Shown here piece by piece: positions 43,145 to 54,300 of a stretch of DNA of 64,000 nucleotides (the first letter of the stretch is position 1; each line of letters opens with the position of its first letter). The stretch is from contig NC_057377.1 in the NCBI RefSeq assembly GCF_016906535.1, positions 558,001 through 622,000 on the forward strand, given 5' to 3'. Under the pieces are notes generated by a model. It had not been told where the DNA came from. It did not search any database and was given only the letters and a program-made list of their open reading frames with translations. The stretch comes from Rhizoctonia solani (Eukaryota > Basidiomycota > Agaricomycetes > Cantharellales > Ceratobasidiaceae). Position numbers and translations under genes: made by a program.

Positions 43145-43705
43145 TGTTGTACGCCACTGTAAGGTGGGTACTTGCTAGTGGTGGGCGCTTAAGGCCGTAA
43201 CTACTACAGACACTGCTTATGTAATCTACTTATCTAAGGCTAACTAATACCGCTTAAGGCAGTCTTCTACTAACTACTGATGGCAATGGGGCCTGAGGCC
43301 TGGAGGTGTGGTAGGTCAAGTAAAGGGGTGAGTGTTACTGTTACTACTGGGGGCCGGCTACTTAGCTGGCTGGTTACCCTCTCTAGTGAATAAGAGACGA
43401 GGTAAAATTGACTTGGTGTTTCCAAGCGATTTCCCTGCTGTATTTATAGACATAAGTGCGCTATCTACATGGTCTGTGCGCGTGAGAAAAGAAGTACATG
43501 TTGGAAAAAAGAAGCATGCTGCGGACTGCGTAGAAGCGTGGATTTCTCCTAAGCGCCCTTGGCACGGCATCTTGGCGCGGCATCTCGGCATAATAAGCGC
43601 CGAGGTCACGTGATCAAAAAACAAAAGATATAGAGTCCGTAAAAAATACTAAAAATAATAGAAAAATCGGGCGATTCTAATGGTATATTCAAGGAGGTTG
43701 TAACA
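43145..43705 (-). repeat. E2 3' LTR (561 bp)
   Basis: Paired with 48837..49397. Three transitions were seen by eye, each at a CpG. Confidence 0.95.
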
Positions 43706-43716
43706 TTGCCCCCCCC
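43706..43716 (-). other. E2 polypurine tract
   Basis: On the minus strand GGGGGGGG then CAA lies between the pol stop and the 3' LTR, the place where plus-strand DNA synthesis is primed. Confidence 0.8.
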
Positions 43717-46700
43717 TTAAAGGCTCTTGGCGGCGTCACAAGCCTTTCTGAGTCTTGCTTGGTTGAAGCGCTTGATCTCTTCTTGGCTATGCTCCAATAG
43801 CTCCTCTGGTTCCCATGAAATGTCCTCCGGGCCGTATCCTTTCCATTTTATCAAATAGAACCATTTTCCCCGTTGGCGTTTAGAGTCAATGATTTGTTCA
43901 ACTTCGTATTCTTCTTCCCCTTCTATTGTCTCAGGGGGAGGTTGTTCTGGGAATGGTTGACTGGGTGACTCGTGGCTTTTTGATAGTAACCCAACATAGA
44001 ATACGTCATGGATTTTTAGAGTCTCTGGCAGTTTCAGGCGGTAGGCGTGACTGGAGATTTTTTCTATGACCTTGAAGGGACCAAGGCGTTTTGGGTCCAG
44101 CTTATTTGAATTGGTTCTAAGGTCCACGTTCTTTCCATCCAGCCAGACTTTTTCGCCTATTGAAAACTCTGGTATTACTCCTTGACTCCTGGTCATACGT
44201 TCCTTACTCATTTGGAGGGCTGATTCCGCTTCTTTCCACTCCCGGGCTAGTGTATCTGCTACCGCGTCTGCTTCTGGAACGTTGGCTGGTACGTTGGACG
44301 GGTTCATGACTGGGTTTTGTCCATAGACAAGCTCAAATGGTGATTTCCTGGTTGCTGCATGTTTGGCATTATTGTATGCGTATTCTGCCAATGGTAGCCA
44401 CGCGGCCCAATCAGAATGGTCAGCTGCAACGTATGAGCGCAGGTAGAACTCGATAAACTGGTTGACCCTTTCCGTTTGTCCGTCTGATTCTGGGTGGTAA
44501 GCCGAGGAGAATGCTGGTCTGACCCCAAGTCGCTGATATAATGCCCTTAAGAATTTTCCTGTGAAGGTAGTTCCCCAATCTGAGATGGTTTTGACAGGTA
44601 GACCATGGAGTTTCCAGACGTGAGTGATGAACAAGTCAGCAAGACCCTTTGCGGTGACCTTTTTGGAAGTTGGGATAAAATGCCCAAACTTGGAGAAGGA
44701 GTCAATTACTACTAAGATTGCGTCGTGCCCGTTAGACTTGGGAAATCCTGTGATGAAGTCGTAGGAAATTGTGTGGAACGGGAAGGGGGGAACTTCTAAG
44801 GGTTTCAAGGCAATGACAGGGGCGTGAGCGCGGCGATTGGCTTGGCAGGTGGGACAACATTCTACCCATTCCTTGGCGGATGACTTCATACCCGGCCACC
44901 AGTAGTTGCGGCTTAGGAGCTCAAGGGTTCTTTGCTGTCCAGGGTGCCCTGCCAGGGGTGAGTCGTGGAATTCCTTGAGGAGTCGTTCCTTCAGGGATTC
45001 CGAGTCTGGGACAACTAGTTTACCGCGGTACCAGAGGAGGTCTTCTTCCCAGTCATAATCTCTGTATGCCTTACAAATTGTGGGGGGAGCGTTGTCCGCA
45101 TCTTCTGTGAGGAATTGGATAATGGGATCAAGGGATGGGTCCTCCCTAAGCTTGGCGCGGATCTCCGTGGCAATTTCCAGTTCTTCTTCTGACGTGTTGG
45201 CAAAGACTTCTGCTGGCAACATGACTTCTGGCTCTGGTGTCATATCAATGTAATCCGACCTTCTGGAGAGAGCATCCGGTTTCCCTGATTGTTTCCCTGG
45301 GCGATAGTGGATCTCAAAGTTGAAGTCGCTCAGGAAAATCCGCCAACGCGCGTGCCTTCTGTTAAATGTCCGTGCCTGCATCCAATATTCCAGGTTCCTA
45401 TGATCTGTGAAAACCTGGATTGGTCTGTCCGTTGCTTCTAGGAAGATCCGCCATTCTTCTAACGCCTTGATTATGGCTAGGAGCTCCTTATCATGGGTGT
45501 CATAATTAGCCTCAGCGCCAGAGAAGGATTTAGACATGTAAGCCACTGGATGTAAGCGGTTATCTTCTCCTCTTTGACTAAGAATTGCTCCCATGGCTAC
45601 CCCTGATGCATCTGTTTCCAGGTAATAAGGAAGTCCTGGATTGGAATGGACCAAGACTGGTGATTGGGTGACAAGGGTTTTTAGTTCCTGAAAGGCAGCT
45701 TCCTCCAGGTTACCCCATGACCAAGGGGTTTCCTTTTTGGTGAGATTATGTAGAGGGCGTGCGACGGAGCTGAAGTTGGGAATAAACCAGCGGAGGTAAT
45801 TTACAAAACCCAGGAAGGCTTGGACCTGTTTGACTGTTTTGGGGGTAGGCCATGACGTAACTGCCTCGATTTTCTTCTGATCCATGGAGAATCCTGCAGG
45901 TGAGATGACAATTCCTAGGTAGTCAACCGTGGTTATGTGAAAATGGCATTTGGACAATTTACAGAATAGCTGGTTCTTCATTAACCAAGACAGAACTTCC
46001 CTGACGTGGGTAGGGTGATCCTTAGGGTCTTCTGAGAAAATCAGGATATCATCCAAGTAAATGACCACTGTGACGTCAATGAGATCTTGGAATAGGTCGT
46101 TCATAAAATGTTGGAAGGCGGCCGGGGCATTAGTGAGACCAAATGGCATAACCAAATATTCAAATAGCCCATATTTAGTCCTGAACGCCGTCTTCCATTC
46201 ATCTCCTTCCTTGATCCTGACGTTATTGTACCCCCATTGCAAATCCAGTTTAGTGAACAGTTTGGCGTTTCTGAGTTTAGCCATGAGGTCGTCCTGTCTT
46301 GGTAAAGGGTATACGTTCTTATGGGTAACGTCATTCAGTTTTCTGTAATCAACGACTAGCCTGAGGGATCCGTCTGCCTTCTTTACAAACATGACCGGGG
46401 CACCTGCCGAGGAGGTACTAGGGCAGATCTTGCCCGTTGCCAGTTCCTCATCAATGTGTTGTTTCAGTGCCTTGGATTCCGCGTCCGTCATGCCGTAAAT
46501 GGGCCCAGGTGAGAGTTTGGCGTCTGGTAATAGGTCAATGGCTATATCATACTCCCAATGGGGGGGCAAGACTTTGAACTCTTCTTCCCCAAAGACTTGA
46601 GCAAATTCGTGGTATTGCTCAGGTAAATTGGCTAATGGGTCTGGATTGGCCTCTTCTTCGGATGCAATTTTGGCTTGGTCTGGGAATGAGATTACGCCAG

Positions 46701-47139
46701 AGGACCAGTCGATGAGTGGGGATTCTTGGGTGAGCCATGTCATGCCTAGTATAGCTGGGGTATTGCCAATAGGGCAGACTAGGAAGGGGACGGAATGGGG
46801 ATGGCCGTTGGCCAAGACCGTGAGTTGTACCTGGTGCCATATGCGACCAGTCTGGGATATTGTACCATCCAACATTCTCACTACTCGTGGATTTTTGAGT
46901 AGGGTTTTTGGTATTTTATATTTTTCAACTATGGCGGGTGATATGAAATTGGATGTTGCGCCAGAGTCTATCAGGGTTTTGAGGGGTTCCGTCGGGTGGT
47001 TATGCATGATTAGATCAAGATATAGCAAAGGTTTTTTATTCGAATCTAGGGCTAGAGAGACAAATTCAAAATCCAAATCTGATACATGCACATCTAATCT
47101 TGGGGCCAGGGGCTTGACGGTAGTCCTTGGCCTTAGTCT
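43717..47139 (-). CDS. E2 pol polyprotein (protease, RT, RNase H, integrase, chromodomain)
   Basis: The frame is open from a -1 shift site at the end of gag (47139) to 43717, 1140 aa. There is no ATG at its start (a GTG lies at 47091), so translation by frameshifting from gag is likely. Protease: LIDSGATSNFIS. RT: LVVDYRKLND, FGLTNAPAAFQ and YLDDILIFS. RNase H: ETDASGVAMGAIL and TDHRNLEY. Integrase: HPGQQRTLELLSRNYWW with CPTCQ, then catalytic Asp (SYDFITGF), Asp (TISDWGTTF) and Glu (ESDGQTERVN). The chromodomain near the end has WFYLIKWKGYGPEDISWEPE. No stop or frame break was found. The Trp after ISD is odd, since Arg is usual there (CGG to TGG would explain it). Confidence 0.93.
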   Translation of the reverse strand, partial: RLRPRTTVKPLAPRLDVHVSDLDFEFVSLALDSNKKPLLYLDLIMHNHPTEPLKTLIDSGATSNFISPAIVEKYKIPKTLLKNPRVVRMLDGTISQTGRIWHQVQLTVLANGHPHSVPFLVCPIGNTPAILGMTWLTQESPLIDWSSGVISFPDQAKIASEEEANPDPLANLPEQYHEFAQVFGEEEFKVLPPHWEYDIAIDLLPDAKLSPGPIYGMTDAESKALKQHIDEELATGKICPSTSSAGAPVMFVKKADGSLRLVVDYRKLNDVTHKNVYPLPRQDDLMAKLRNAKLFTKLDLQWGYNNVRIKEGDEWKTAFRTKYGLFEYLVMPFGLTNAPAAFQHFMNDLFQDLIDVTVVIYLDDILIFSEDPKDHPTHVREVLSWLMKNQLFCKLSKCHFHITTVDYLGIVISPAGFSMDQKKIEAVTSWPTPKTVKQVQAFLGFVNYLRWFIPNFSSVARPLHNLTKKETPWSWGNLEEAAFQELKTLVTQSPVLVHSNPGLPYYLETDASGVAMGAILSQRGEDNRLHPVAYMSKSFSGAEANYDTHDKELLAIIKALEEWRIFLEATDRPIQVFTDHRNLEYWMQARTFNRRHARWRIFLSDFNFEIHYRPGKQSGKPDALSRRSDYIDMTPEPEVMLPAEVFANTSEEELEIATEIRAKLREDPSLDPIIQFLTEDADNAPPTICKAYRDYDWEEDLLWYRGKLVVPDSESLKERLLKEFHDSPLAGHPGQQRTLELLSRNYWWPGMKSSAKEWVECCPTCQANRRAHAPVIALKPLEVPPFPFHTISYDFITGFPKSNGHDAILVVIDSFSKFGHFIPTSKKVTAKGLADLFITHVWKLHGLPVKTISDWGTTFTGKFLRALYQRLGVRPAFSSAYHPESDGQTERVNQFIEFYLRSYVAADHSDWAAWLPLAEYAYNNAKHAATRKSPFELVYGQNPVMNPSNVPANVPEADAVADTLAREWKEAESALQMSKERMTRSQGVIPEFSIGEKVWLDGKNVDLRTNSNKLDPKRLGPFKVIEKISSHAYRLKLPETLKIHDVFYVGLLSKSHESPSQPFPEQPPPETIEGEEEYEVEQIIDSKRQRGKWFYLIKWKGYGPEDISWEPEELLEHSQEEIKRFNQARLRKACDAAKSL

Positions 47140-48317
47140 TTTCCCAACTTGACATCCTCAGCAACCTTAGCCACCTCCTTGACTGTGGCTTTCCATCCGT
47201 TGGGGCATTGTTTGATGCCATGCCCTTTTTGCCCACACTTGACGCAAAGACCTGATGCGCGGCGACAATCCCGTTCTTCTGGGGTGACATAATTGGGGTC
47301 CTTGGACAGGCGGACCCTGGTGGTGGTAGTGGAGGTGGCCACGGTGGCCGGGGACTTGGCTGGTGCCTTTTTAGGGCGATTCTCCTCGTTTTTGCGGCGG
47401 ATGTTGTCAATTTTGATAGAGGCCGCGAAAATTGCCTTGAGTTCATCAGGAACACTATCCTTGGTTGATAGCAGTTCCTTGACTTTCCAGTGGAGACCGC
47501 GTGTGAATTGGGCAATGTATGCCTCCTCATTCCAGTCAAGTTCCGCCATAAGATTGCGGAATTCTGTGACATACTCAGCCGTAGTTGTGGTCTGAGTCAG
47601 CGCGGCAATTTTCCTGGCAGCCGCCCTTTTTGCGTCAGGGTCTGCAAACGCCTCCTTGAATTTGGCCGTTAAGGCCAGGATAGTGGTTGGCGGGTTACCC
47701 TCGCCCTTGATAATGGCCCCTATGACGGGGAGTGCCCAATCGGCTGCCTTGTCTGTCATGTGGTAAAGAATCCACACAACCATTTGCTCCTCCTCGTCAA
47801 ATTGGTCCCTGTGTAGGGCCACCCAAAGCAGCATACGATCCAGCCATTGTGTGGCCTTGCGACCCCTGGTGTCTCCTTTATATGGGTTGGGGAGGTCCAT
47901 CTTGGGCCTTTTTACGCTGGACCCTGCGTCAAAGGGGGTAAGGGAACTGAGTGATCGCCTAGGCGTTCCCTGAGGCTCTTTTTTGGGCCGCCTTGGCTCC
48001 TCTTCTTCCTCGGAATCAAACCCTGTTCCTCTTGAAGGGCGGAAGGGGGCTTTGAGCCCAGGCCTAACCGTGCCTGGAGTGAGGGTTTCCCCTCTTGAGT
48101 GGGTAGGAGGGGTAATAGGCCCAGTCGATGGGCCAGGCTTGGTTTGGGCTCCGCCCTGGTCTTTGTCACCAACAATGTTGTTGGTTTCCTTGCATATGGC
48201 AACAAGCTGTGTGATTTGCTCGCTTTGTGATTTGATTTGGTCCTGCAAGGACCCAACAGTGGCTGTGAGGGCTGTGATAGCCTCGAGGAGAGTGGTAAGG
48301 GACGGCTCAGGTTCCAT
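47133..48317 (-). CDS. E2 gag
   Basis: 394 aa from the first ATG (MEPEPS); earlier in-frame codons lack ATG. An N-terminal coiled coil (ALTATVGSLQDQIKSQSEQI) precedes a disordered Pro-rich part. The capsid-like core (about 150-300) includes KATQWLDRMLLWVALHRDQF and FADPDAKRAAARKIAALTQ. A CCHC knuckle (CVKCGQKGHGIKQC) lies near residue 360 and binds RNA. The protein should form the cytoplasmic particle. It is very similar to the E5 gag at 59768. The last codons are TTG GGA AAA GAC then TAA, giving the slippery string. Confidence 0.92.
   Translation of the reverse strand: MEPEPSLTTLLEAITALTATVGSLQDQIKSQSEQITQLVAICKETNNIVGDKDQGGAQTKPGPSTGPITPPTHSRGETLTPGTVRPGLKAPFRPSRGTGFDSEEEEEPRRPKKEPQGTPRRSLSSLTPFDAGSSVKRPKMDLPNPYKGDTRGRKATQWLDRMLLWVALHRDQFDEEEQMVVWILYHMTDKAADWALPVIGAIIKGEGNPPTTILALTAKFKEAFADPDAKRAAARKIAALTQTTTTAEYVTEFRNLMAELDWNEEAYIAQFTRGLHWKVKELLSTKDSVPDELKAIFAASIKIDNIRRKNEENRPKKAPAKSPATVATSTTTTRVRLSKDPNYVTPEERDCRRASGLCVKCGQKGHGIKQCPNGWKATVKEVAKVAEDVKLGKD
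47139..47145 (-). promoter_or_regulatory. candidate -1 ribosomal frameshift site between gag and pol (E2)
   Basis: G GGA AAA in the gag frame fits the X XXY YYZ slippery form, ending one codon before the gag stop. After a -1 slip the ribosome enters the open pol frame. Confidence 0.65.
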
Positions 48318-48836
48318 CCAGGGCAAGTCTCGCGGAGTGGGAGATGTGCTGCGAGAGGCCGGTAGGGAGTGGGTTGGAATGGAGCGTCTAGAGGAGCGGC
48401 TGGAGGGACGGGAGTAAGGGTGTGGCGCGCCAGAGCGTGTGGTGGGAATGGTGGAGACGGTGTGGGGGAGTAGTGCCTATATCAGGACTTATGAGCGGTT
48501 TTTCTGTAGTATACTGGCGCTAAACCCTTGCGTCTAGTACCTAGCGTTGGACTGTCCCTACAACAAATCAACAGACCTGGCGGTCGTGATATGGGCGGGT
48601 TTTCAGCAAGCGGGTATTTCAGCGGTCTAGGGTTGCTTGACTACTGAGTTCCGGCAAAACTCAGGGTATGCGGGCGATCAGAGCCTGTCAGCCTTATAGC
48701 AATTTGGTACTACGTGGGACCGACGCTAGTTTGATTATTAATAGCAAAAGGCGAGTCCGTTCACGTGATTTCCCTTGTGCTAGTACTGGAGGTCCTCTTG
48801 TTGTCGATCAAAGCCTACAGGAAGTCGATTTTACAA
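48318..48836 (-). other. E2 leader region
   Basis: Non-coding stretch between the 5' LTR and gag. It is similar to the E5 leader (59246-59767), and both share the string CTCATAAGTCCTG shortly before gag. Confidence 0.6.
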
Positions 48837-49397
48837 TGTCGTACGCCACTGTAAGGTGGGTACTCGCTAGTGGTGGGCGCTTAAGGCCGTAACTACTACA
48901 GACACTGCTTATGTAATCTACTTATCTAAGGCTAACTAATACCGCTTAAGGCAGTCTTCTACTAACTACTGATGGCAATGGGGCCTGAGGCCTGGAGGTG
49001 TGGTAGGTCAAGTAAAGGGGTGAGTGTTACTGTTACTACTGGGGGCCGGCTACTTAGCTGGCTGGTTACCCTCTCTAGTGAATAAGAGACGAGGTAAAAT
49101 TGACTTGGTGTTTCCAAGCAATTTCCCTGCTGTATTTATAGACATAAGTGCGCTATCTACATGGTCTGTGCGCGTGAGAAAAGAAGTACATGTTGGAAAA
49201 AAGAAGCATGCTGCGGACTGCGTAGAAGCGTGGATTTCTCCTAAGCGCCCTTGGCACGGCATCTTGGCGCGGCATCTCGGCATAATAAGCGCCGAGGTCA
49301 CGTGATCAAAAAACAAAAGATATAGAGTCCGTAAAAAATACTAAAAATAATAGAAAAATCGGGCGATTCTAATGGTATATTCAAGGAGGTTGTAACA
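48837..49397 (-). repeat. E2 5' LTR (561 bp)
   Basis: Paired with 43145..43705, same length, with matching target duplication outside. Confidence 0.95.
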
Positions 49398-49402
49398 ATA
49401 AG

Positions 49403-49725
49403 TATACATTGCCAGAAATAGACTTACAGTCAAGTAAGTTACTTCCCCAGTTGGCATCAGAGTAGCTGACTTCTCCAAATCTGGCTTTGGCCTCCAATTG
49501 CTAATACAAGAGCCCAAGGAATGATGTTCCTTTAAGGTAACATATAACTCATTTGATTGCTGTCACATGGGCAGGACCATAGCATGTTGTGAATTGAGCT
49601 AAATGGGTGACTGCATAAGCAATATTGGGCCATGTACATAGTGCAGTGTATAGCAGCTTACCAACAAATATGCTGTATGGAAATTTTGGTTTAATTCCAT
49701 CATATTGTGTAAGTTGCACATTTGG
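49403..49725 (-). pseudogene. copia reverse transcriptase end and linker fragment
   Basis: The minus strand encodes TPNVQLTQYDGIKPKF, IFVGKLLYTALCTWPNIAYA and HLAQFTTCYGPAHVTAIK. Beyond a disrupted stretch with stops come YLKGTS and then KSISGNVYL. This is the end of copia RT and its tether to RNase H. The fragment starts where the LTR at 49726 was inserted and ends at E2. Confidence 0.85.
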
Positions 49726-49966
49726 TGTCCCAGATGTCCTTAAGGGCTGTCTAGGTAGCAGGCACTTGTGGCTGTATAGACTTGTGAGATAACTGCATAA
49801 GGCAGAGGAGGTGCTACCTACAACAACAAACCAACTATCTATGGTGACCAAGGCTGTAAGGGTGTTGACCAGCTATGTATGTACAGTGGGAAGCCACTTA
49901 AGGCAGAGTAAGGCTAAGTACTTAGTAGTTACTGGGCTGTAAGGCCCTTGTACAACAATGTGATGC
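49726..49966 (-). repeat. truncated LTR of the E3/E4/E6 family
   Basis: Begins TGTCCCAGATGTCC (plus view), the LTR end seen at 50786 and 56652, and stops at 49966 where E4 starts. It is in the opposite orientation to E4 and was cut by it. Confidence 0.75.
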
Positions 49967-50547
49967 TGTTGTAGACACAATCAATACCACGGAATTTATT
50001 CCAATTTTCTCGAATTTAAACAAAGGCAAACAGACTAGATTTTCAGTCACATGACATTGGCGCTTATATCATATGCTAAGTGCCAAGCCACGTCCCCCTC
50101 TGCGCTTATTCAGTACACATAGCCACCTCCACCTATGACATCATCATGACACATCAGAGACATGTATACATGAGTAAGGCCAACTGCAGAGCAGGGTTCT
50201 TATTGGTTATAGTTTTGCATATTATTCATTTGTAATTAGTTTCCCCTGGAATATATAAGGAGGCCAACCAACCATGGTAACACCCAGGTCAATTACCTCT
50301 TGTTGCTTCACTCATTGTACACAGGGCCTTATAGCCTGGGTTCACTCAATTACTACATAGACACATTGCCTTAGGCATTGCTACCGCTGTATATACATAG
50401 TTTGCCAGCACCCTACAGTGTCTGGTCATTGTAGTTAGTAGTCTCAACATTGTAGGATAGCCACTTGCTGCCTTACATGGTACTCACTGTATTCCCACAC
50501 AGCCACAAGTGCCTGTATCCTCAACATCCTTACAGACATCTAGGACA
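49967..50547 (+). repeat. E4 5' LTR (581 bp)
   Basis: Starts TGTTGTAGACACA and ends CTAGGACA. The five bases before it are GATGC, but the other end of E4 is outside the window. Confidence 0.82.
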
Positions 50548-50710
50548 CTAGGTAATTGACCTTAAGTTGGTTGCAAACCATGCCCACCACTTAGTCCAAC
50601 AACAAGAAGGCCCCCTGTACTAGCACAAGGGAAATCAGGTGATCAGGATTGCCTTTTGCTGTCAATAATCAAACCAGCATTGTCCCCACCTAGTACCAGA
50701 TTGCTATAAG
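50548..50710 (+). other. E4 leader, first part
   Basis: Very similar to the E6 leader just after its LTR (CTAGGTAATCAACCTTAAG type). It is interrupted after ATAAG (50706-50710) and resumes at 57328. Confidence 0.75.
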
Positions 50711-50785
50711 TGTCCTGGACATGGTCACATGACCAGTACAAGTGGTTGCATGCTGGCCCAAGCCCAAATTTGGGGGGTAGCAGGT

Positions 50786-51358
50786 TGTCCTAGACGTCCG
50801 TAAGGGGCGTCAAGGCAGCGGGCGCTTGGGGCCGTATGTACTAAGTAAGGAACCGCTTAAGGCGGTGGGGTTTACTACCTACAACAACAAACTTCCTAAC
50901 TACGATGACCACGCGCTATAAGGCGGCGGCAAACTACGTATGTACAGTGAATCCGACGCTTAAGGCGTGTATCTAAGTGCTTTACTGGACTATAAGGTCC
51001 TTGTACAGTTTGGGGATGCAACAAGAGGTAATTGACCTGGGTGTTACCATGGTTGGTTGGCCTCCTTATATATTACAAGGATGAACTAATTACAAATACA
51101 ATATATGCAATACTATAACCAATAAGAACCCAATCCGCAGCCGGCCTTACTCATGCATACGTGTCACTGACGTGTCATAGTGATGTCATCAGGTGGAGGT
51201 GGCTACGTATGCTTGGTAAGCGCGGATGGGGACGTGGCTTGGCGCTTAGCGTGTGATATAAGCGCCAAGGTCACGTGATTGAAAAAGTCGTTCATTTGCC
51301 TTCGTTTAAATTCGAGAAAATGGGAATAAATTCCCTGGTATCGATTGTGTCTACAACA
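50786..51358 (-). repeat. E3 3' LTR (573 bp)
   Basis: The purine tract AGAGGGGGGCAG on the minus strand lies just before it, inside the last pol codons. Confidence 0.95.
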
Positions 51359-54300
51359 CTGCCCCCCCTCTAAGGGCCTTGGCGGCGCCGAGGGCCTTTT
51401 CCTTCATTTCCTTTTCGAATTTTTTCAGGATTTTTTCGGCGTTTTTGAGGTTTTCCCTTGGTTCCCAGGTATTCTCCTCTGACCCATAGCCTTTCCATTT
51501 AACCCTAAAAAACCACTTTCCATTCCTATTTTCCATGTCCGTGATTCCTTCTACTTTGTATTCTTCCTCCCTGTCCACAGTGACCGGGGGCGGCCGGTTT
51601 TCAAACGCGCGTTTATTGTCCCTTTTCACCTTTGACAGCAATCCCACATAGAAAACGTTATGGATTCTCATGGATGGTGGGAGTTCCAGGCGATATGCTC
51701 GGTCGGAGATCTTTTTGGTTATTTTGAAGGGTCCTAGCCGTTGTTCCGTTAGCTTGGGACTCAGGGTTTTTAGCTTCACATTCCTGGCGTCTAGCCAGGC
51801 CTCTTCCCCTTCTTCAAAACTGATTGGTTCTCCTGTTTCTCCGGCTGTCATGCGTGTTTTTGATTGCCGGAGCGCTGCCTCTATTTCCCGCCATTGCGAT
51901 TCCATCTGGGAGGCTATGTCATCTGCCTTGGGGACGTTGGTAGGGACATTGCTTGGTGTAAGTGAGGGTTCCCATCCATGTAGTGCTTTGAACGGAGATT
52001 TGCCGGTACTACTGTGCACTGCGTTATTGTACGCAAATTCCGCCATAGGTAACCATTTGACCCAGTCCCTTTGGTTATTCCCTGAATAAGCCCTTAGGAA
52101 GTGCTCGACCGTGGGGTTTACCCGTTCTGTTTGTCCATTGCTCTGCAGGTGATAGGCTGAGGAGAAGTGGGGGTCTATCCCTAATTGTTTGTACAATGCT
52201 TTGAGGAATTTGTTATTGAAGACCCTTCCTCGATTGGATATTGTCTTTTCAGGCATTCCGTATTTTTTCCAGACATGTTGCAGGAAGAGATCTGCCAATT
52301 TGGGAGCTTTTAACCTTTTAGAACATTCCACCAGTATTACGTATTTGGTGAAACTGTCCACAATGACCAGTATAGAGTTGTAAGCTCCGTCCTTGGGTAG
52401 ATCAACAATCATGTCATAGGATATGTGTTGCCAGGGGCGGGACAGCAGTTCTAACGGTTGCGGGGGAATGGGGGCGTACTTTGGTTTGCGGATTTGTTGG
52501 CAAATTTTGCAAGAGTCTACGTGCCAGTAAGTATCTGCGCGGATTCCGGGCCAATAGTAGTTTCTAGAGACTAATTCCAATGTTTGTTGTCTACCCGGGT
52601 GCCCGGCCAGAGGGCTGTCGTGGAATATGCGGAGTAGGTCTGTCCGCAGAGTCCCGGTGTCTGGTACCACAATCCTTCCCTGATAGAAGAGTAAGCCTGC
52701 CTCCATTTGGTAGTCTTTGAAAGCTCGTTTGATGGAAGGTGGGGCCTTTGACTCATTCTGTAGGAATTGGAGTATTTCCTCCAGGGATTCGTCCTGATCT
52801 AAGGATGCTTCGATCTGGCGTTGCAGCTCTTTTTTGGGTGTAATTAGGGCCACATTAGCAAATACAGGGTCCGGTAGCATGGTCTGTGGCTCTGGCAGGA
52901 TGTCGGCGTGATCTGATCAGCATGATAGGGCATCCGGTTTGCCGGACTGTTTACCTGGGCAGTATACGATATGGAAGTTATATCCGGCTAGCAGCAGATG
53001 CCATCTGGCATGGCAGCGGTTGAATGTACGGGACTCCTTCCAGTATTCCAAGTTGCGGTGATCGGTGAACACAGTGACGGGGTGTAAGGTTCCTTCTAAG
53101 AAGATACGCCAGTATTCAAAGGAGCGGATGATTGCCAGTAATTCCTTGTCATGTGTATTGTAATTCAGTTCCGCGCCTTTGAATGATTCTGACAGAAACC
53201 CTAGGGGGTGTAGGCAGCTGTCTTCCTGGCGTTGACTCAATATGGAACCCAGTGCTGCGCCGGAGGCATCTGTTTCTAGGAAGTAAGGCTTGGTGGGGTC
53301 GGCATGGCAAAGTACAGGGGCGTTTGTGATAGCATCCTTGAGTCCCTGGAAAGCTTCTTGTTCTCTGGTATCCCATTTCCAAGGCGTGTCCTTTTTTACC
53401 AAATTATGCAACGGTCTGGCTATGTGGCTGAAGTTGGCAACAAAACGGCGGAGGAAATTAGCAAACCCTAGGAAGGACTGCACTTCCTTGACCTTGGTAG
53501 GTGTGGGCCATTCCTGAACTGCCCGAATCTTGAGCTTGTCCAGACTAAAACCTTTGTCTGACACGATAATTCCCAAGTATTCCACCAATGTGACATGGAA
53601 TGTGCATTTTGACGCCTTGCAGAACAATTGGTTGGCCATTAACTGCCGTAAGACCTCATGAACATGTTGGGTGTGGGTTGCGTCATCCTTTGAGTAAATT
53701 AGGATGTCATCAAGATAAATGATGACGCATACATCCAATAGGTCCTTGAATAATTCGTTCATGAAGTGTTGGAATGAGGCAGGGGCGTTGGTTAAGCCAA
53801 AGGTCATGACAAGGGACTTGTACAGGCCATATTTAGTGCGGAACGCGGTTTTCCATTTGTCGCCCTCCTTAACGCGGACATTGTTGTAACCCCATCTCAG
53901 GTCTAGCTTGGTGAAGATCTTGGCACCACGGAGCTGGGCCATGAGGTCATCTGGGCAAGGTAACGGGTACATGTTCTTCTTTGTCCAACTATTGAGGCGG
54001 CGGTAGTCAACTACAAGCCGACGGGATCCATCCTTTTTGGGTACAAACATGACAGGGGAACTGATTGACAATTTGCTGGGGCAAATCTTCCCCGCCTTGA
54101 GTTCATCCCTGAGCCAATCCTTGAGTGTGGAGGATTTGGCATCAGTCATGCTATATAACAGGGAATTGAGGGGCCCTTCTTCCGTTAGTTCGATGGCAAT
54201 GTTGTAGTGCTGATGGGGGGGAAGCTTGTTGAATTCCTCCTCTCCAAATACTCTAGCACATTGGTGGTACTTGGAGGGGATTCCTTCAAGGGGGTTCTTG

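Larger units (their letters stand above)
43140..49402 (-). mobile_element. E2: full-length, apparently intact chromodomain gypsy retrotransposon with ATAAG target duplication
   Basis: The element is 43145..49397 on the minus strand. Two 561-bp LTRs (48837..49397 is 5'; 43145..43705 is 3') begin TGTTACAACC and end in ACA. ATAAG flanks both sides (43140-43144 and 49398-49402). A G-run polypurine tract precedes the 3' LTR. Gag and pol are both open. The LTRs differ at only three sites, so the insertion is recent. Confidence 0.95.
41804..49725 (-). mobile_element. Ty1/copia element remnant, minus strand, broken by several insertions
   Basis: Copia coding pieces in order on the minus strand are 49725..49403 (RT end and linker), 43144..43069 (RNase H start) and 42282..41920 (RNase H end). 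Joining the first two across E2 gives the typical SISGNVYL, then LGGAAVSW, STKKQ and VALST run. The 5' half of the element is missing; it was cut by the LTR at 49726. Its 3' LTR is in two parts (41803..41664 and 32994..32874). Confidence 0.8.

Noticed and set aside
43332..43624. small open frames on both strands, repeated at 49024-49316
   Set aside because: They are part of the E2 LTR and occur twice only because LTRs are direct repeats.
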